Shown: positions 7,443 to 15,788 of the stretch, piece after piece
Position numbering within the stretch: the first letter of the stretch is position 1
How the letters are laid out: each line of letters opens with the position of its first letter
DNA from: Bacteroidales bacterium
GTDB lineage: Bacteria > Bacteroidota > Bacteroidia > Bacteroidales > JAGONC01
Length of the DNA stretch: 48,555 nt
Reading direction: 5' to 3'
Assembly: GCA_023133655.1 (NCBI GenBank)
Contig: JAGLWB010000126.1
Coordinates: forward strand, 1 to 48,555
The notes under the pieces: model-generated
Databases searched by the model: none
What the model was told of the DNA's origin: nothing
The model's input: the letters and a program-made list of their open reading frames with translations, nothing else
Position numbers and translations under genes: made by a program

Positions 7443-8186
7443 TTATTTAACTTTAAGCTCGTCAATCATTTTCACCATTTTTTCATAGTGTGACCCCTTC
7501 CAGAAAACTTTCTTACAATCTTCGCATTGATAAAAGGAATGAAAAAATTTCCGGGTTCCTGGCTTAAGATAGTCGACAACATGCTGTTTTTCTATCTTTA
7601 ATATCTTTCCATTGCAATTCATACACCTGTTAAACGGCTTGAATTGGCTATAAAGATCCAGGCGATAGATCACCTCCCGTATCTGTTCTTTGGTGTCCTG
7701 GGAACGTAACCATAAACCATGAGTTACCTTGCCATTTCGCAAAATACCTATGTCACGTGTAAGAATAACTCGTCTTTCTTTAACTGCACGCTCAATGATC
7801 TCTTCATCATCAAAATCGTTTTCATAAGCAGAGTCAAACCCCAGCATTCGGAGATATCGTGCCAGCTTACCAAGGTGTACATCCAGGATGAACCGTATTA
7901 CCCTCAATGGTTCTGGGCGGAGATGTAATATTTCCGAAATATCAAAGCTTTCAAACACCGGATATACCGAAATCTTGTCGCCGTGGTTTGGATGGTGATT
8001 AAAGTTTACGGACTTCCCGTTAATCAGAATTAAGTCAATTTCAGTATGCGGCACTCCCAACGACTCAATTACATCTTTAATGGATGGAGCGCCCTGAAAT
8101 ATATGGGCAAAAGGCACCTTTTTTTTGTGCTCTGGCAGAAAATCATTCAGCTCTTCATAAAATCTGATATGTAGGGTCTTAGACAT
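7443..8186 (-). CDS. Mut7-C RNase-like protein with N-terminal ubiquitin-like domain
   Basis: The preferred start is ATG 8186 (MSKTLHIRFYEELNDF), giving 247 residues; the ORF track's extra 11 residues cover a promoter box. Residues about 1-80 look like a ThiS/MoaD-type ubiquitin-like domain, with the turn LILINGKSVNFNHH. Residues about 95-170 match the Mut7-C PIN-like nuclease region: ILDVHLGKLARYLRMLGFD, then EIIERAVKERRVILTRD with the acidic residues of a PIN active site. A zinc ribbon closes the protein (CMNC and CEDC pairs). The family is widespread but its substrate in bacteria is unproven; RNA cleavage is inferred from the fold. Confidence 0.88.
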   Translation of the reverse strand: MSKTLHIRFYEELNDFLPEHKKKVPFAHIFQGAPSIKDVIESLGVPHTEIDLILINGKSVNFNHHPNHGDKISVYPVFESFDISEILHLRPEPLRVIRFILDVHLGKLARYLRMLGFDSAYENDFDDEEIIERAVKERRVILTRDIGILRNGKVTHGLWLRSQDTKEQIREVIYRLDLYSQFKPFNRCMNCNGKILKIEKQHVVDYLKPGTRKFFHSFYQCEDCKKVFWKGSHYEKMVKMIDELKVK

Positions 8187-8199
8187 TGGATTTTTTATG

Positions 8200-8207
8200 C
8201 AAAGATA
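8200..8207 (-). promoter_or_regulatory. -7 box for the Mut7-C gene
   Basis: The minus strand reads TATCTTTGCA, an exact -7 match, 13 bases before ATG 8186. It supports that start and a leader of only about 10 bases. Confidence 0.5.
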
Positions 8208-8288
8208 CACTGACTGCATAAAAGAATTGTGATTGGGCTTTCTATTGATCGGTGGCTGATTTTTTTCAGAGGCAAGATAAAATAATTT

Positions 8289-8296
8289 TACCTTTG
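8289..8296 (+). promoter_or_regulatory. -7 box for the gtrA-like gene
   Basis: TACCTTTG is an exact match to TAnnTTTG and lies 31 bases before the ATG at 8328. No good -33 TTTG is present at the expected distance. Confidence 0.45.
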
Positions 8297-8327
8297 TGGC
8301 CAGTTTAATGAAAATTATTTTTACCCT

Positions 8328-8723
8328 ATGTATGAGCTGCTAAACGGGGAAACACTTTTGAAGTTTATTAAATTTGGTGCGGTTGGTATTTCCGGCCTGT
8401 TTGTCGATTTCGGGGTAACATTTTTGTGCAAGGAGATCCTTAAGATCCCCAAATATTTATCAAATGCCATTGGTTTTACAATGGCAGCATCAACAAATTA
8501 TGTATTAAACAGAATTTGGACTTTCCAAAGCCATGACCCGGGCATAGCGGTTGAATTTTCAAAGTTTTTTATTGTATCTCTTATTGGTCTGGGAATCAAC
8601 ACACTTGTTCTTTGGTTGCTGGTTAGTAAATTCAAAATGAATTTTTACCTTTCCAAGCTGTTTGCCATTGCTGTTGTTATGATTTGGAATTTTCTGGCAA
8701 ATTTGCTGTATACTTTTACCTGA
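8328..8723 (+). CDS. GtrA-family membrane protein
   Basis: The 131-residue protein has four hydrophobic helices and the GtrA signature: FIKFGAVGISGLFVDFGVTF at the start, then NYVLNRIWTF between helices two and three, and a C-terminal NFLANLLYTF. GtrA proteins are thought to flip undecaprenyl-phosphate-linked sugars across the inner membrane for cell-surface polysaccharide decoration. No glycosyltransferase partner (GtrB) lies next to it here, so the specific pathway is open. It ends 5 bases from the convergent ChaN-like gene. Confidence 0.9.
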   Translation: MYELLNGETLLKFIKFGAVGISGLFVDFGVTFLCKEILKIPKYLSNAIGFTMAASTNYVLNRIWTFQSHDPGIAVEFSKFFIVSLIGLGINTLVLWLLVSKFKMNFYLSKLFAIAVVMIWNFLANLLYTFT

Positions 8724-8728
8724 TTGGT

Positions 8729-9592
8729 TTAATGCGTTTTAGTCATCGACTCAGGAACGCAAATTACAAAATTAGCCACACCAACTGATTCTTCATTTAA
8801 CTCTTCGATACTAGGCTGTTGAGTTGTAGCGATTGTCATGATTTTAAGGTTGGGATTTGCCTCTAAGAGATACCATACAATACTTTCAAAATTATCAGAA
8901 TGATAAGAACCGTTATAATGGATGAATGTATCGCCTTGCTTCCAGTTTTTAAGAATAAAATGTGCCATTGTAGCATCTTTCATAGCCTGGGCTTTTGGCA
9001 GGTTCTCAGTAACATGTGCACCCATGCCTCCCATTTCAAGCATCTGTTTATAGCAGCTTAGTTCCGGATCATAGTTAATGGGTAACGGTGCCATTAAAGC
9101 TTTTGCTTCATCGTTTAACCCTTCCAGCTCTTCAAAACCGCCCTTATAAACAATGGCTGCGTACCTCCTTGGAATGTTAGTAGCGATAAAAGGAATATTT
9201 TTTTCATGGGCAAATTCCACCAGTGGTTTGTAATCTGTTTTATAATTTGGCCATAAACGGGCCTCTCTCTCAAAGTTTTTCTTTGGGATTTGCTTTGAAA
9301 CATATTCACTTAAGATCAGGGCATTATCACTTTCAAACATCTCCGCACCGAGAATCAGATGATCTTGTTTCTCACCATACACATCTTTTGTAAGTTCAAG
9401 CTGCAACCAATGGCTGATCGGGTTATTGTGAAGCTCACCAAAAAGAATAATATCAGCTTTCATTGCATCAGTTACCAGCTCTTTGTATTTAACTTCTTTT
9501 CCTTTTTCGTTGAAGATACGATAGGCTGGTTTGTCGGCTTTAAAAGCCAGGGTGATGACCAGAATAATTAGAGAAAGTGTTTTTATTTTCAT
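8729..9592 (-). CDS. ChaN-like (haem-binding uptake) exported protein
   Basis: The 287-residue product has an N-terminal hydrophobic signal (LSLIILVITLAFKA) without a lipobox Cys, so it is probably periplasmic or weakly anchored rather than a lipoprotein. The body matches the ChaN/DUF399 family: DIILFGELHNNPISHWLQ near residue 49, then a central FIATNIPRRYA, and a late IHYNGSYHSDNFESI. Characterised ChaN binds haem at a dimer interface, and the fold is related to erythromycin-esterase and TIKI proteins. Iron uptake is therefore possible but not shown. It overlaps cdd by 4 bases (ATGA), so the two are translationally coupled. Confidence 0.85.
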   Translation of the reverse strand: MKIKTLSLIILVITLAFKADKPAYRIFNEKGKEVKYKELVTDAMKADIILFGELHNNPISHWLQLELTKDVYGEKQDHLILGAEMFESDNALILSEYVSKQIPKKNFEREARLWPNYKTDYKPLVEFAHEKNIPFIATNIPRRYAAIVYKGGFEELEGLNDEAKALMAPLPINYDPELSCYKQMLEMGGMGAHVTENLPKAQAMKDATMAHFILKNWKQGDTFIHYNGSYHSDNFESIVWYLLEANPNLKIMTIATTQQPSIEELNEESVGVANFVICVPESMTKTH

Positions 9593-10086
9593 GATTTATT
9601 TCTTTTTAATTCTTTTGCCTGGAACATCAATGGAAGTAAGCCTGATATGCTTTCGATAACATATATCTTTCCGGTTTCTCCCATTAATATAGTCCTTATT
9701 TTGCTGTTATAAAGTTCTGCATATTCGGCAAGCACTTGCCTGCAAGCACCACAAGGAGTGACGGGAGTGGTAATTTCAAAGTTTTTTGCATGTGCAGTTA
9801 TGGCAATAGCCTTGATAGGAACACCAGGATAATTGGCTGATGCAGCAAAAACAGCTACGCGTTCAGCACATAATCCTGAAGGATTGGCTACATTCTCCTG
9901 GTTATTACCTGTTACAACAACACCGTTATCAAGTAAAACAGCAGCACCTACATAATACTGTGAATAAGGAGCGTATGCCGATTTATGTGCTTCTTTCGCT
10001 TTTTTAAGTAACATCCTGTCTTCTTTATTTAATTCATCAATTGAATCAAATTCAATGGCGAAAGTTTTTATTTCAAAGGTTTTCAT
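9589..10086 (-). CDS. cdd: cytidine deaminase
   Basis: The enzyme deaminates cytidine and deoxycytidine to uridine forms in pyrimidine salvage. Zinc-binding and catalytic motifs are clear: PSGLCAERVAVF (Cys and catalytic Glu) and TPCGACRQVLAEYAE (two Cys). With ATG 10086 it has 165 residues, longer than the roughly 130-residue tetrameric class because of an N-terminal extension. The ORF track's start at TTG 10095 adds only three residues and falls inside a promoter box, so ATG 10086 is preferred. It follows the O-antigen ligase gene by 11 bases and overlaps the ChaN-like gene by 4. Confidence 0.95.
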   Translation of the reverse strand: MKTFEIKTFAIEFDSIDELNKEDRMLLKKAKEAHKSAYAPYSQYYVGAAVLLDNGVVVTGNNQENVANPSGLCAERVAVFAASANYPGVPIKAIAITAHAKNFEITTPVTPCGACRQVLAEYAELYNSKIRTILMGETGKIYVIESISGLLPLMFQAKELKRNKS

Positions 10087-10092
10087 ATCAGG

Positions 10093-10100
10093 CAAAGTTA
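10093..10100 (-). promoter_or_regulatory. -7 box for cdd, overlapping upstream stop codon
   Basis: The minus strand reads TAACTTTG, where TAA is the stop codon of the O-antigen ligase gene. The box is 6 bases before the cdd ATG, so the transcript would be nearly leaderless. Confidence 0.4.
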
Positions 10101-11750
10101 AAACTTTCTACTAAAAAGGAAAAAAGAATAAAAGAAAGCTATAAATGTTACCCCTGCTTGTGTTTTTAACGTATCATCACTTAACATAGAAAGGATGGAA
10201 ATAGTAAAAAACACAAGAAAAAAATAATCACCAAATAATTTTGTTTTAATCGGAGGATAAAGCAAAGCAAAAATAAACCAGATCAGTCCAAATACCCCAA
10301 ATAATACGGTAATATTGAGAAACTGGTTATGCGAACTAAACATGCCTCCCTTTCCATATTGGATAGGTGAATTTGCCTTACTAAGTTGTTTTTTGAAAAT
10401 TATTTTTATATCACCGGTTCCAACACCGGTAAAAAAATTATCTCTAATAATGTGTAATGAGGCTTTCATTAATACAATCCGTTCCATGGATGAGTACCCG
10501 GCATGTAAACCTTTATCCTGGTAATCATGATAAGCGAGCATGATCTTTCGAATTCTGTTTTTCAAACTGAATCTTTTAAGATAATTGACATTTGCAACAC
10601 CATTTTCAATAAAGTGGATCTCTTCATCAGTTAACCTGCTAACCCCCTCCAAATCTTTGCGATAATTTTTTGAGCTCATGAAGCGGATCAATGTGTAACG
10701 GATTTGCTGGCCTTTCTGGTCAGTGCTGTCATAATCAATTGAGCTGCGCTGATTCCAGGCTTCCTTTAATTCAGGGTAACACAAATACAGCCCCCAATAA
10801 CGGCCATCCTCCACACCCATAGTCGTATCATGCTGGTAAGGAACACCTCGGGGAGTGTACCTGTCTAACTCATCAATCTTTATTTCTTTTACATTAGTAT
10901 ATTCCCGAACGGTGTTATAAATAAACAATGAAAACAGGAATGGAACAAGAAAGAAAGAGAACAAAATGGAATACCTGATAATCCTGTTTTTTTGCCGGAA
11001 AGCCAAATAAATAAGTATTATCAAAAAAGAAGCCAGTAAAACGAAAATTCCGGAAAGGGAATTTAAGATGAATAAAAAAATAATTAACCAGATCCCTGCT
11101 GGAATTAGAATAAATCGAATTTTTGTTTCAAGAAAATCTTTTTTTAGGATGAAATACCAAATAATAAATATAGCCAGGCAAATATTAATACTGAATCGAA
11201 TGTGTGAAATATACACTGATATTTCCCTGATGTCGGCAATATCCCTGGATAGCCATATATAGGTATTGCCAAAAGTTCCCCCAACTACTGCTGCGATGTA
11301 TAATAGCAAAAGATTTCGAAAAGCTTTTTCACTGATTTTTTCAGAAGTGGAAATAAAGAGAGGAAGTAGAAACAGTGGCAGTTTGGTCCGCAAATCACTT
11401 ATGGCATAGTTGAAATCAACGGTGTAGGTCAGGCCAATTATATGCATTAAAAGTATTGAACTAAATGCAAGCGCAGGCTTATTATTGAAAAAGATCCTGA
11501 ATTTTCTGATTAGATTTTTTAAGGATTCAATGAAAAGCAATGGAACGACACCTGAAATTAAGATTGATCGTTTGTGAAGCGCAGCATAACGGGCTATTTT
11601 TTTTTCATTTATTCCCTCCCAGAGGAATGCGACAGCTAGTATGAACTGTGCAATACTCATGAAATATTTTGACAGTGGCAGGGCACTGATCATTAGGGCC
11701 AGACCGAAAAAATAAATGATTCTAACTAACGTGGTTTTATAAAATCTCAT
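10098..11750 (-). CDS. O-antigen ligase / Wzy-like polymerase family membrane protein
   Basis: This 550-residue inner-membrane protein has about nine hydrophobic helices before residue 280, a large soluble loop at about 281-478, and two or three helices at the end. The loop ends with the family motif: NFFTGVGTGD followed by SSHNQFL, with His474 in the position of the catalytic or glycan-binding His of WaaL/Wzy proteins. The family joins or polymerises lipid-linked glycans on the periplasmic side. Whether it acts on LPS O-antigen, an S-layer glycan or a protein glycan cannot be told here. The loop is longer than usual. No other O-antigen genes are adjacent. Confidence 0.85.
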   Translation of the reverse strand: MRFYKTTLVRIIYFFGLALMISALPLSKYFMSIAQFILAVAFLWEGINEKKIARYAALHKRSILISGVVPLLFIESLKNLIRKFRIFFNNKPALAFSSILLMHIIGLTYTVDFNYAISDLRTKLPLFLLPLFISTSEKISEKAFRNLLLLYIAAVVGGTFGNTYIWLSRDIADIREISVYISHIRFSINICLAIFIIWYFILKKDFLETKIRFILIPAGIWLIIFLFILNSLSGIFVLLASFLIILIYLAFRQKNRIIRYSILFSFFLVPFLFSLFIYNTVREYTNVKEIKIDELDRYTPRGVPYQHDTTMGVEDGRYWGLYLCYPELKEAWNQRSSIDYDSTDQKGQQIRYTLIRFMSSKNYRKDLEGVSRLTDEEIHFIENGVANVNYLKRFSLKNRIRKIMLAYHDYQDKGLHAGYSSMERIVLMKASLHIIRDNFFTGVGTGDIKIIFKKQLSKANSPIQYGKGGMFSSHNQFLNITVLFGVFGLIWFIFALLYPPIKTKLFGDYFFLVFFTISILSMLSDDTLKTQAGVTFIAFFYSFFLFSRKF

Positions 11751-11797
11751 TCATATAGTCGAATATGCTGATATAATGAATACCGGGAGCTTATTAA

Positions 11798-13519
11798 TCA
11801 GTTATTTGATTCTTGTTTTTCCTTCTTATTAAAGACCAGTGAGCCATCAAGGATGCCATTATAAGTTAGCGGATTAGCTAATATCTCGATGGCTTTATTT
11901 ATATCAGGATCATCTACCAGTAAAGCCTCGATACGTCCTTCCATATAATAATACCTGGTAACAATTTCAAGTTTGAGCATTTCTTCAATTTCATCTTTGA
12001 ATTTTAGCAGGTCATTTTTTTTATTATCTTCTATTTTGGCTATGAGCATGTCATAGTCATTTTCGATTTCTTCAAAGCATTTTTCCCGTTCAGCGATTTT
12101 TTTAAATTCCAGTAGTTTTTGTTCTGCCCTGGAAGTATAGGTATAATCTTTATCTGAAATAAATTCAAGAAAATCATTGTAGGTTTTTTCATTAACCTTG
12201 AAATCACCGGGAGGTGCAATAGAGTCATTCGACCAGTAGAAACCTGTTGCAAAATCAAAAACAAGGCGTTTACTAAAAACACTATATGCTATATTACTGA
12301 ATCTGATGGGGTCAATATAAATGTCAGGCTCAATTCCGCCTCCATCATAAACCAGCCTGCCATTTTTTGTTTGGAACTCTGAAATAAGTGAATCCGGAAT
12401 TTTTGTAAAGTGACCATCTTCGTCTTTGTGTGAATAGTCAATAGCTTGAATGCAACGACCACTGGGGATGTAGTATTTCGCAACGGTGACTTTCGTTCTG
12501 GTATTATAAGTTAACGGGATAACATTTTGAACCAGACCTTTGCCAAATGTACGCTGACCAATAATCAATCCTCTATCGATGTCCTGGATAGCTCCGGCTA
12601 CTATTTCAGAGGCAGATGCACTGTTATTATCGACCAGGATAACTAGTGGAATTTCAGGGTCTATGGGTGCATTCATGGTGTTATAATTTCTTGTTCTTTC
12701 TTTAAGTTTTCCTTTTGTACTTACCACATATTCTCCTTTTTCGATAAAAATGTTAACAACATTAACAGCTTCCTGAAGCAGCCCTCCGCCATTGCCGCGG
12801 AGGTCGAGTATTATGCCTGCCAGATTATTGTTTTCTTTAAGGTCGAATAAAGCCTGTTTAACATCTCTACCAGCATGCTGTGTAAAACCCGTTAATTTAA
12901 TGTACCCTAAATTATTTTCAAGCATTCCATAGTAGGGAATGTTTGGGATTTTAATCTGTTCACGAATCACATGTTTTTCGATGGGATCCGGAACCCCGCT
13001 TCTTTCAATCAAGATAGTTAGAGACGTTCCCGGCTGTCCTTTAAGTATTTTACTAACATCACTTGTTGATTTCCCTTTGGCTGGTTTACCATTTACCTCC
13101 AGAATTTTGTCACCTGCTTTAATTCCTGCCTTATCAGCAGGGAAATCTTTGTATGGTTCAGAGATGACTACGTAATCATTGCTGAGATGGATCAATGATC
13201 CAATACCACCGTATTGGCCTGTAGTGATAAATTGATAATCTTCAATCTCCGATTCGGGTATGTAAGTGGTATAGGGGTCGAGCGATTCGAGCATGGCGTC
13301 AACCCCTGTTTGCATGAGTTCTCCGGGATTTATTTGATCCACGTAATTGATATCTAGTTCTTTAAATAAAGAAGTGAAGATGTCCAGGTTTTTAATTACT
13401 TCAAACTCATTGTTTTGGCTTTTCAGATAAAAAGGAAAGCATAAAAAAGTAAAGAGACTAAGGCTAATTATAATTCGTCGTATCATATGGTTTTTTTTTG
13501 TGATTTTTGATTTTATCAT
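11798..13519 (-). CDS. S41 family C-terminal processing protease (CtpA/Prc-like)
   Basis: This exported serine protease has 573 residues. A signal-anchor (IIISLSLFTFLCFPF) is followed by the tail-recognition helices (FKELDINYVDQINPGELM), a PDZ domain at about 90-170 (GIGSLIHL and GIKAGDKILEVNG) and the S41 catalytic domain. The catalytic Ser lies in DNNSASASEIVAGA, and the Lys in TFGKGLVQNV. A helical C-terminal segment of about 130 residues follows. These enzymes trim or degrade periplasmic proteins from their C-termini. A second ATG at 13486 (MIRR...) gives a more classical signal peptide and may be the true start. It lies 24 bases after yidD. Confidence 0.92.
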   Translation of the reverse strand: MIKSKITKKNHMIRRIIISLSLFTFLCFPFYLKSQNNEFEVIKNLDIFTSLFKELDINYVDQINPGELMQTGVDAMLESLDPYTTYIPESEIEDYQFITTGQYGGIGSLIHLSNDYVVISEPYKDFPADKAGIKAGDKILEVNGKPAKGKSTSDVSKILKGQPGTSLTILIERSGVPDPIEKHVIREQIKIPNIPYYGMLENNLGYIKLTGFTQHAGRDVKQALFDLKENNNLAGIILDLRGNGGGLLQEAVNVVNIFIEKGEYVVSTKGKLKERTRNYNTMNAPIDPEIPLVILVDNNSASASEIVAGAIQDIDRGLIIGQRTFGKGLVQNVIPLTYNTRTKVTVAKYYIPSGRCIQAIDYSHKDEDGHFTKIPDSLISEFQTKNGRLVYDGGGIEPDIYIDPIRFSNIAYSVFSKRLVFDFATGFYWSNDSIAPPGDFKVNEKTYNDFLEFISDKDYTYTSRAEQKLLEFKKIAEREKCFEEIENDYDMLIAKIEDNKKNDLLKFKDEIEEMLKLEIVTRYYYMEGRIEALLVDDPDINKAIEILANPLTYNGILDGSLVFNKKEKQESNN

Positions 13520-13543
13520 TATACATTAATTTAAATTTATGAG

Positions 13544-13765
13544 CTATGGTACAGGGTCGTAACCACTACCTCCCCACGGGTTGCATGACAGGAAGCGTTT
13601 CAATGCCAGCCACCCTCCCTTGAATGGCCCATATTTTTTGATTGCATCAATGCCATATACTGAACAAGAAGGGGTATAACGGCATGATGGAGCAAGATAT
13701 GGGGAGATCGCACCCTGGTAAATACGGATAAGAATAATGAAAAACTTACCCAATATTTTTTTCAT
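13544..13765 (-). CDS. yidD: membrane protein insertion efficiency factor YidD
   Basis: YidD is a small inner-membrane-associated protein that assists the YidC insertase. The 73-residue product contains the family core: an amphipathic N-terminus, [12 protein letters not shown], then [19 protein letters not shown] with the conserved Cys residues, and the end [13 protein letters not shown]. Its start overlaps the end of rnpA by 20 bases, the standard rnpA-yidD arrangement. yidC itself is not adjacent. Confidence 0.97.
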   Translation of the reverse strand: MKKILGKFFIILIRIYQGAISPYLAPSCRYTPSCSVYGIDAIKKYGPFKGGWLALKRFLSCNPWGGSGYDPVP

Positions 13766-14135
13766 ACTCTTTTATTAAACGTTGAATAATGGTGATTATT
13801 ATAGTTTCTATATCCTGGTAATTAGCAATGTTTTTCCCAATATAAACAAGAGAAAGAGCATATTGTTTTTTGTTCAATGTGAGGGGTTCATAAAGCTGAT
13901 GCTTGTTTTTCCTGTATGTCTCCCGCATTCTCCTTTTGAGGAGATTTCTATCAACTGCTTTACGGAAGTTATGTTGTGATACATTGATCAAGACCTGAAC
14001 CGGATAGTTGCAATCCAGTTTCATCTCTTTCCATGTTATTTTTATTGGATAAATAATAAACGAGTAACCTTCAGAAAATAATGATCTGATTTTTTTTTTA
14101 TTAGATAATCGTTCTTCCTTTTTGAAGGTGTGCAT
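13746..14135 (-). CDS. rnpA: ribonuclease P protein component
   Basis: RnpA is the protein subunit of RNase P, which matures tRNA 5' ends. The 129-residue product begins with [17 protein letters not shown] and contains the RNR motif [15 protein letters not shown] around residues 61-75, both diagnostic. rpmH, the usual upstream neighbour, is absent; instead hemD lies 34 bases upstream, an order I recall from other Bacteroidota. It overlaps yidD. Confidence 0.95.
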   Translation of the reverse strand: MHTFKKEERLSNKKKIRSLFSEGYSFIIYPIKITWKEMKLDCNYPVQVLINVSQHNFRKAVDRNLLKRRMRETYRKNKHQLYEPLTLNKKQYALSLVYIGKNIANYQDIETIIITIIQRLIKEYEKNIG

Positions 14136-14169
14136 GAAGATAGATCTTGCGCAATAAAGGCTGCCCTAC

Positions 14170-14922
14170 TTATTTTTTCTTTTGATTTTTAATTAAATAC
14201 TGTTCGATAGCCATTGTCATTGAAGGGGCAGTTTTAGTTGGAGCATTGATGTTTAATTCGAGACCTGCATCTTTTACCGCTTTTGTAGTTGTAGGGCCAA
14301 ACGCTCCTATTATTGTTTCTCCCTGTTCATAGCCCGGAAAATTTTTCATTAATGATTTAATTCCTGATGGGCTAAAGAAAACCAGCATATCATAATCCTT
14401 GATATTTAGACTAGAAAGGTCGCTGGCAAGAGTTTTGTAAATGATGGCCTTTGTGAAATTAATATTATAACTTTCCAATTGGCGGGAGATATTTTGTTTA
14501 TGGATATCCGAACAGGGTAATAAGTATTTTTCGTCTTTATGCTTCTTAATAATTTCCAATAAATCTTTAAAGCTGTGTTTTCCGTAAAAAATTTTTCTTT
14601 TTCGGTATTGAATATACTTTTGCAAATAAAATGCAGTAGCTTCAGACATACAGAAATATTTCATGGTATCGGGTATCTCATTCCGGAGATCCTTGGCAAG
14701 TTTGAAAAAATGATCAATAGCGCTCCTGCTCGTAAAAATAATAGCGGAATGATCAAGAATCTGAATACGGCTTTTTCTGAATTCCTTGGCTGATAATCCT
14801 TCAACTGTAATGAATTTGTTAAAGTCTATATCAATATTATGCTTTCTGGATAGCTGCCAGTAAGGCGATTTTTCAAAATCAGAAGGCTTGGGCTGGGATA
14901 CTAATATGTTTTTAACTTTCAA
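14170..14922 (-). CDS. hemD: uroporphyrinogen-III synthase
   Basis: HemD cyclises hydroxymethylbilane to uroporphyrinogen III in haem and sirohaem synthesis. The family is poorly conserved, but the 250-residue product shows its pattern of two alternating alpha/beta domains: an opening ILVSQPKP strand, AIIFTSRSAIDHF, and a later DYDMLVFFSPSGIKSLM, followed by IGAFGPTTTKAVKDAGL. The position between a DUF4271 gene and rnpA matches the order known from Bacteroidales. DUF4271 lies 45 bases upstream on the same strand. Confidence 0.9.
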   Translation of the reverse strand: MKVKNILVSQPKPSDFEKSPYWQLSRKHNIDIDFNKFITVEGLSAKEFRKSRIQILDHSAIIFTSRSAIDHFFKLAKDLRNEIPDTMKYFCMSEATAFYLQKYIQYRKRKIFYGKHSFKDLLEIIKKHKDEKYLLPCSDIHKQNISRQLESYNINFTKAIIYKTLASDLSSLNIKDYDMLVFFSPSGIKSLMKNFPGYEQGETIIGAFGPTTTKAVKDAGLELNINAPTKTAPSMTMAIEQYLIKNQKKK

Positions 14923-14967
14923 CTTTTCAACCTTTTAATTAAACAAACATCTCATAGAATCATATAG

Positions 14968-15708
14968 CTATGAATCAATTAGGTATTTCATAGCTATTTT
15001 TGTAAAAATCAATGTTGGTAAAATTTCGACGGTGCAAAGATACAAAATTATATATATCTGAGAAAAATTTGTATAAGTAATTCCGATTAATACCCCCCTG
15101 AAAAGTTTATATACAAAAATTAAAGCGAGAAAACCTATGCCCAGATAGATGATTTCATTTATCGGACTATAGGCCATTATTATAATTATTGGCAGGAGGA
15201 ACACCCCGAGGTTGAGGTTAAATACAAATGCATTAATGATGTATTTTGATGAAGCGTTGCTTGTGTTAAATAATTGCCCGGTAGTCCAGATAATTAATAA
15301 TTTGATTAAGATCAGCCCGGTAATCAATAAGGCGATAATCAGCAAAGTGAATTGGGTGTTTAAGAAAAAATCGGAGAGTACGAATAAATTTTTGATAACC
15401 TGGAACAGGAAGAGAGTCAAAGAGGATAGAAAAATAAACCCAAGACCTATTGCCATCCATTTATTCATTAGATTACCTTCCCTGATCAATTGGTTTACCA
15501 TCCTAATAGAGAATAATCCTTTAATGAACTGATGAAACTTTTTTTGATAAAAAAACTGTACCCAGGCCAGGATGATAAAAGAAACAAGGAATACAGGAAG
15601 GGCCCAATCAGCATACTGGTCTGATAAAATAGGCCTCATGTGTACTGATTCATGGGCTGCAGTACTGAAAAAAGTAGCTGATATTGTATCTCCCGAATGG
15701 ACCGTCAT
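14968..15708 (-). CDS. DUF4271 integral membrane protein
   Basis: This 246-residue membrane protein has about seven hydrophobic helices after a polar N-terminus of about 30 residues. Its phrases FIILAWVQFFYQKKFHQFIKG and FNLNLGVFLLPIIIIMAYSP fit DUF4271, a Bacteroidota family of unknown function often adjacent to hemD. It leads the run DUF4271-hemD-rnpA-yidD-S41 protease. A TACCTTTG box 42 bases upstream, immediately after the OFA terminator, should be its promoter. Confidence 0.85.
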   Translation of the reverse strand: MTVHSGDTISATFFSTAAHESVHMRPILSDQYADWALPVFLVSFIILAWVQFFYQKKFHQFIKGLFSIRMVNQLIREGNLMNKWMAIGLGFIFLSSLTLFLFQVIKNLFVLSDFFLNTQFTLLIIALLITGLILIKLLIIWTTGQLFNTSNASSKYIINAFVFNLNLGVFLLPIIIIMAYSPINEIIYLGIGFLALIFVYKLFRGVLIGITYTNFSQIYIILYLCTVEILPTLIFTKIAMKYLIDS

Positions 15709-15749
15709 ACGCGGGTTTTATTTTATTAATAACTCCTTGTTGACGGATG

Positions 15750-15757
15750 CAAAGGTA
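15750..15757 (-). promoter_or_regulatory. -7 box for the DUF4271-hemD operon
   Basis: The minus strand reads TACCTTTGCA, an exact TAnnTTTG match, with a predicted leader of about 35 bases to ATG 15708. It lies 3 bases beyond the terminator hairpin of the upstream OFA gene. Confidence 0.5.
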
Positions 15758-15760
15758 TTA

Positions 15761-15788
15761 AAAACCCACGACTTAAGTCGTGGGTTTT
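15761..15788 (-). terminator. perfect 28-bp palindromic terminator spanning the OFA stop codon
   Basis: AAAACCCACGACTTAAGTCGTGGGTTTT is a perfect palindrome; on the minus strand it is followed by further T (TTTTTAAT in all), the form of a Rho-independent terminator. The stop codon TAA of the OFA gene is at its centre, so the last three sense codons form one arm. As double-stranded DNA it is symmetric and could also act on the other strand. Confidence 0.8.

Noticed and set aside
15761-15788. Palindrome considered as an insertion-sequence end
   Set aside because: No transposase, second copy or target duplication is seen in the window; kept as a terminator with the mobile origin only as a hypothesis.
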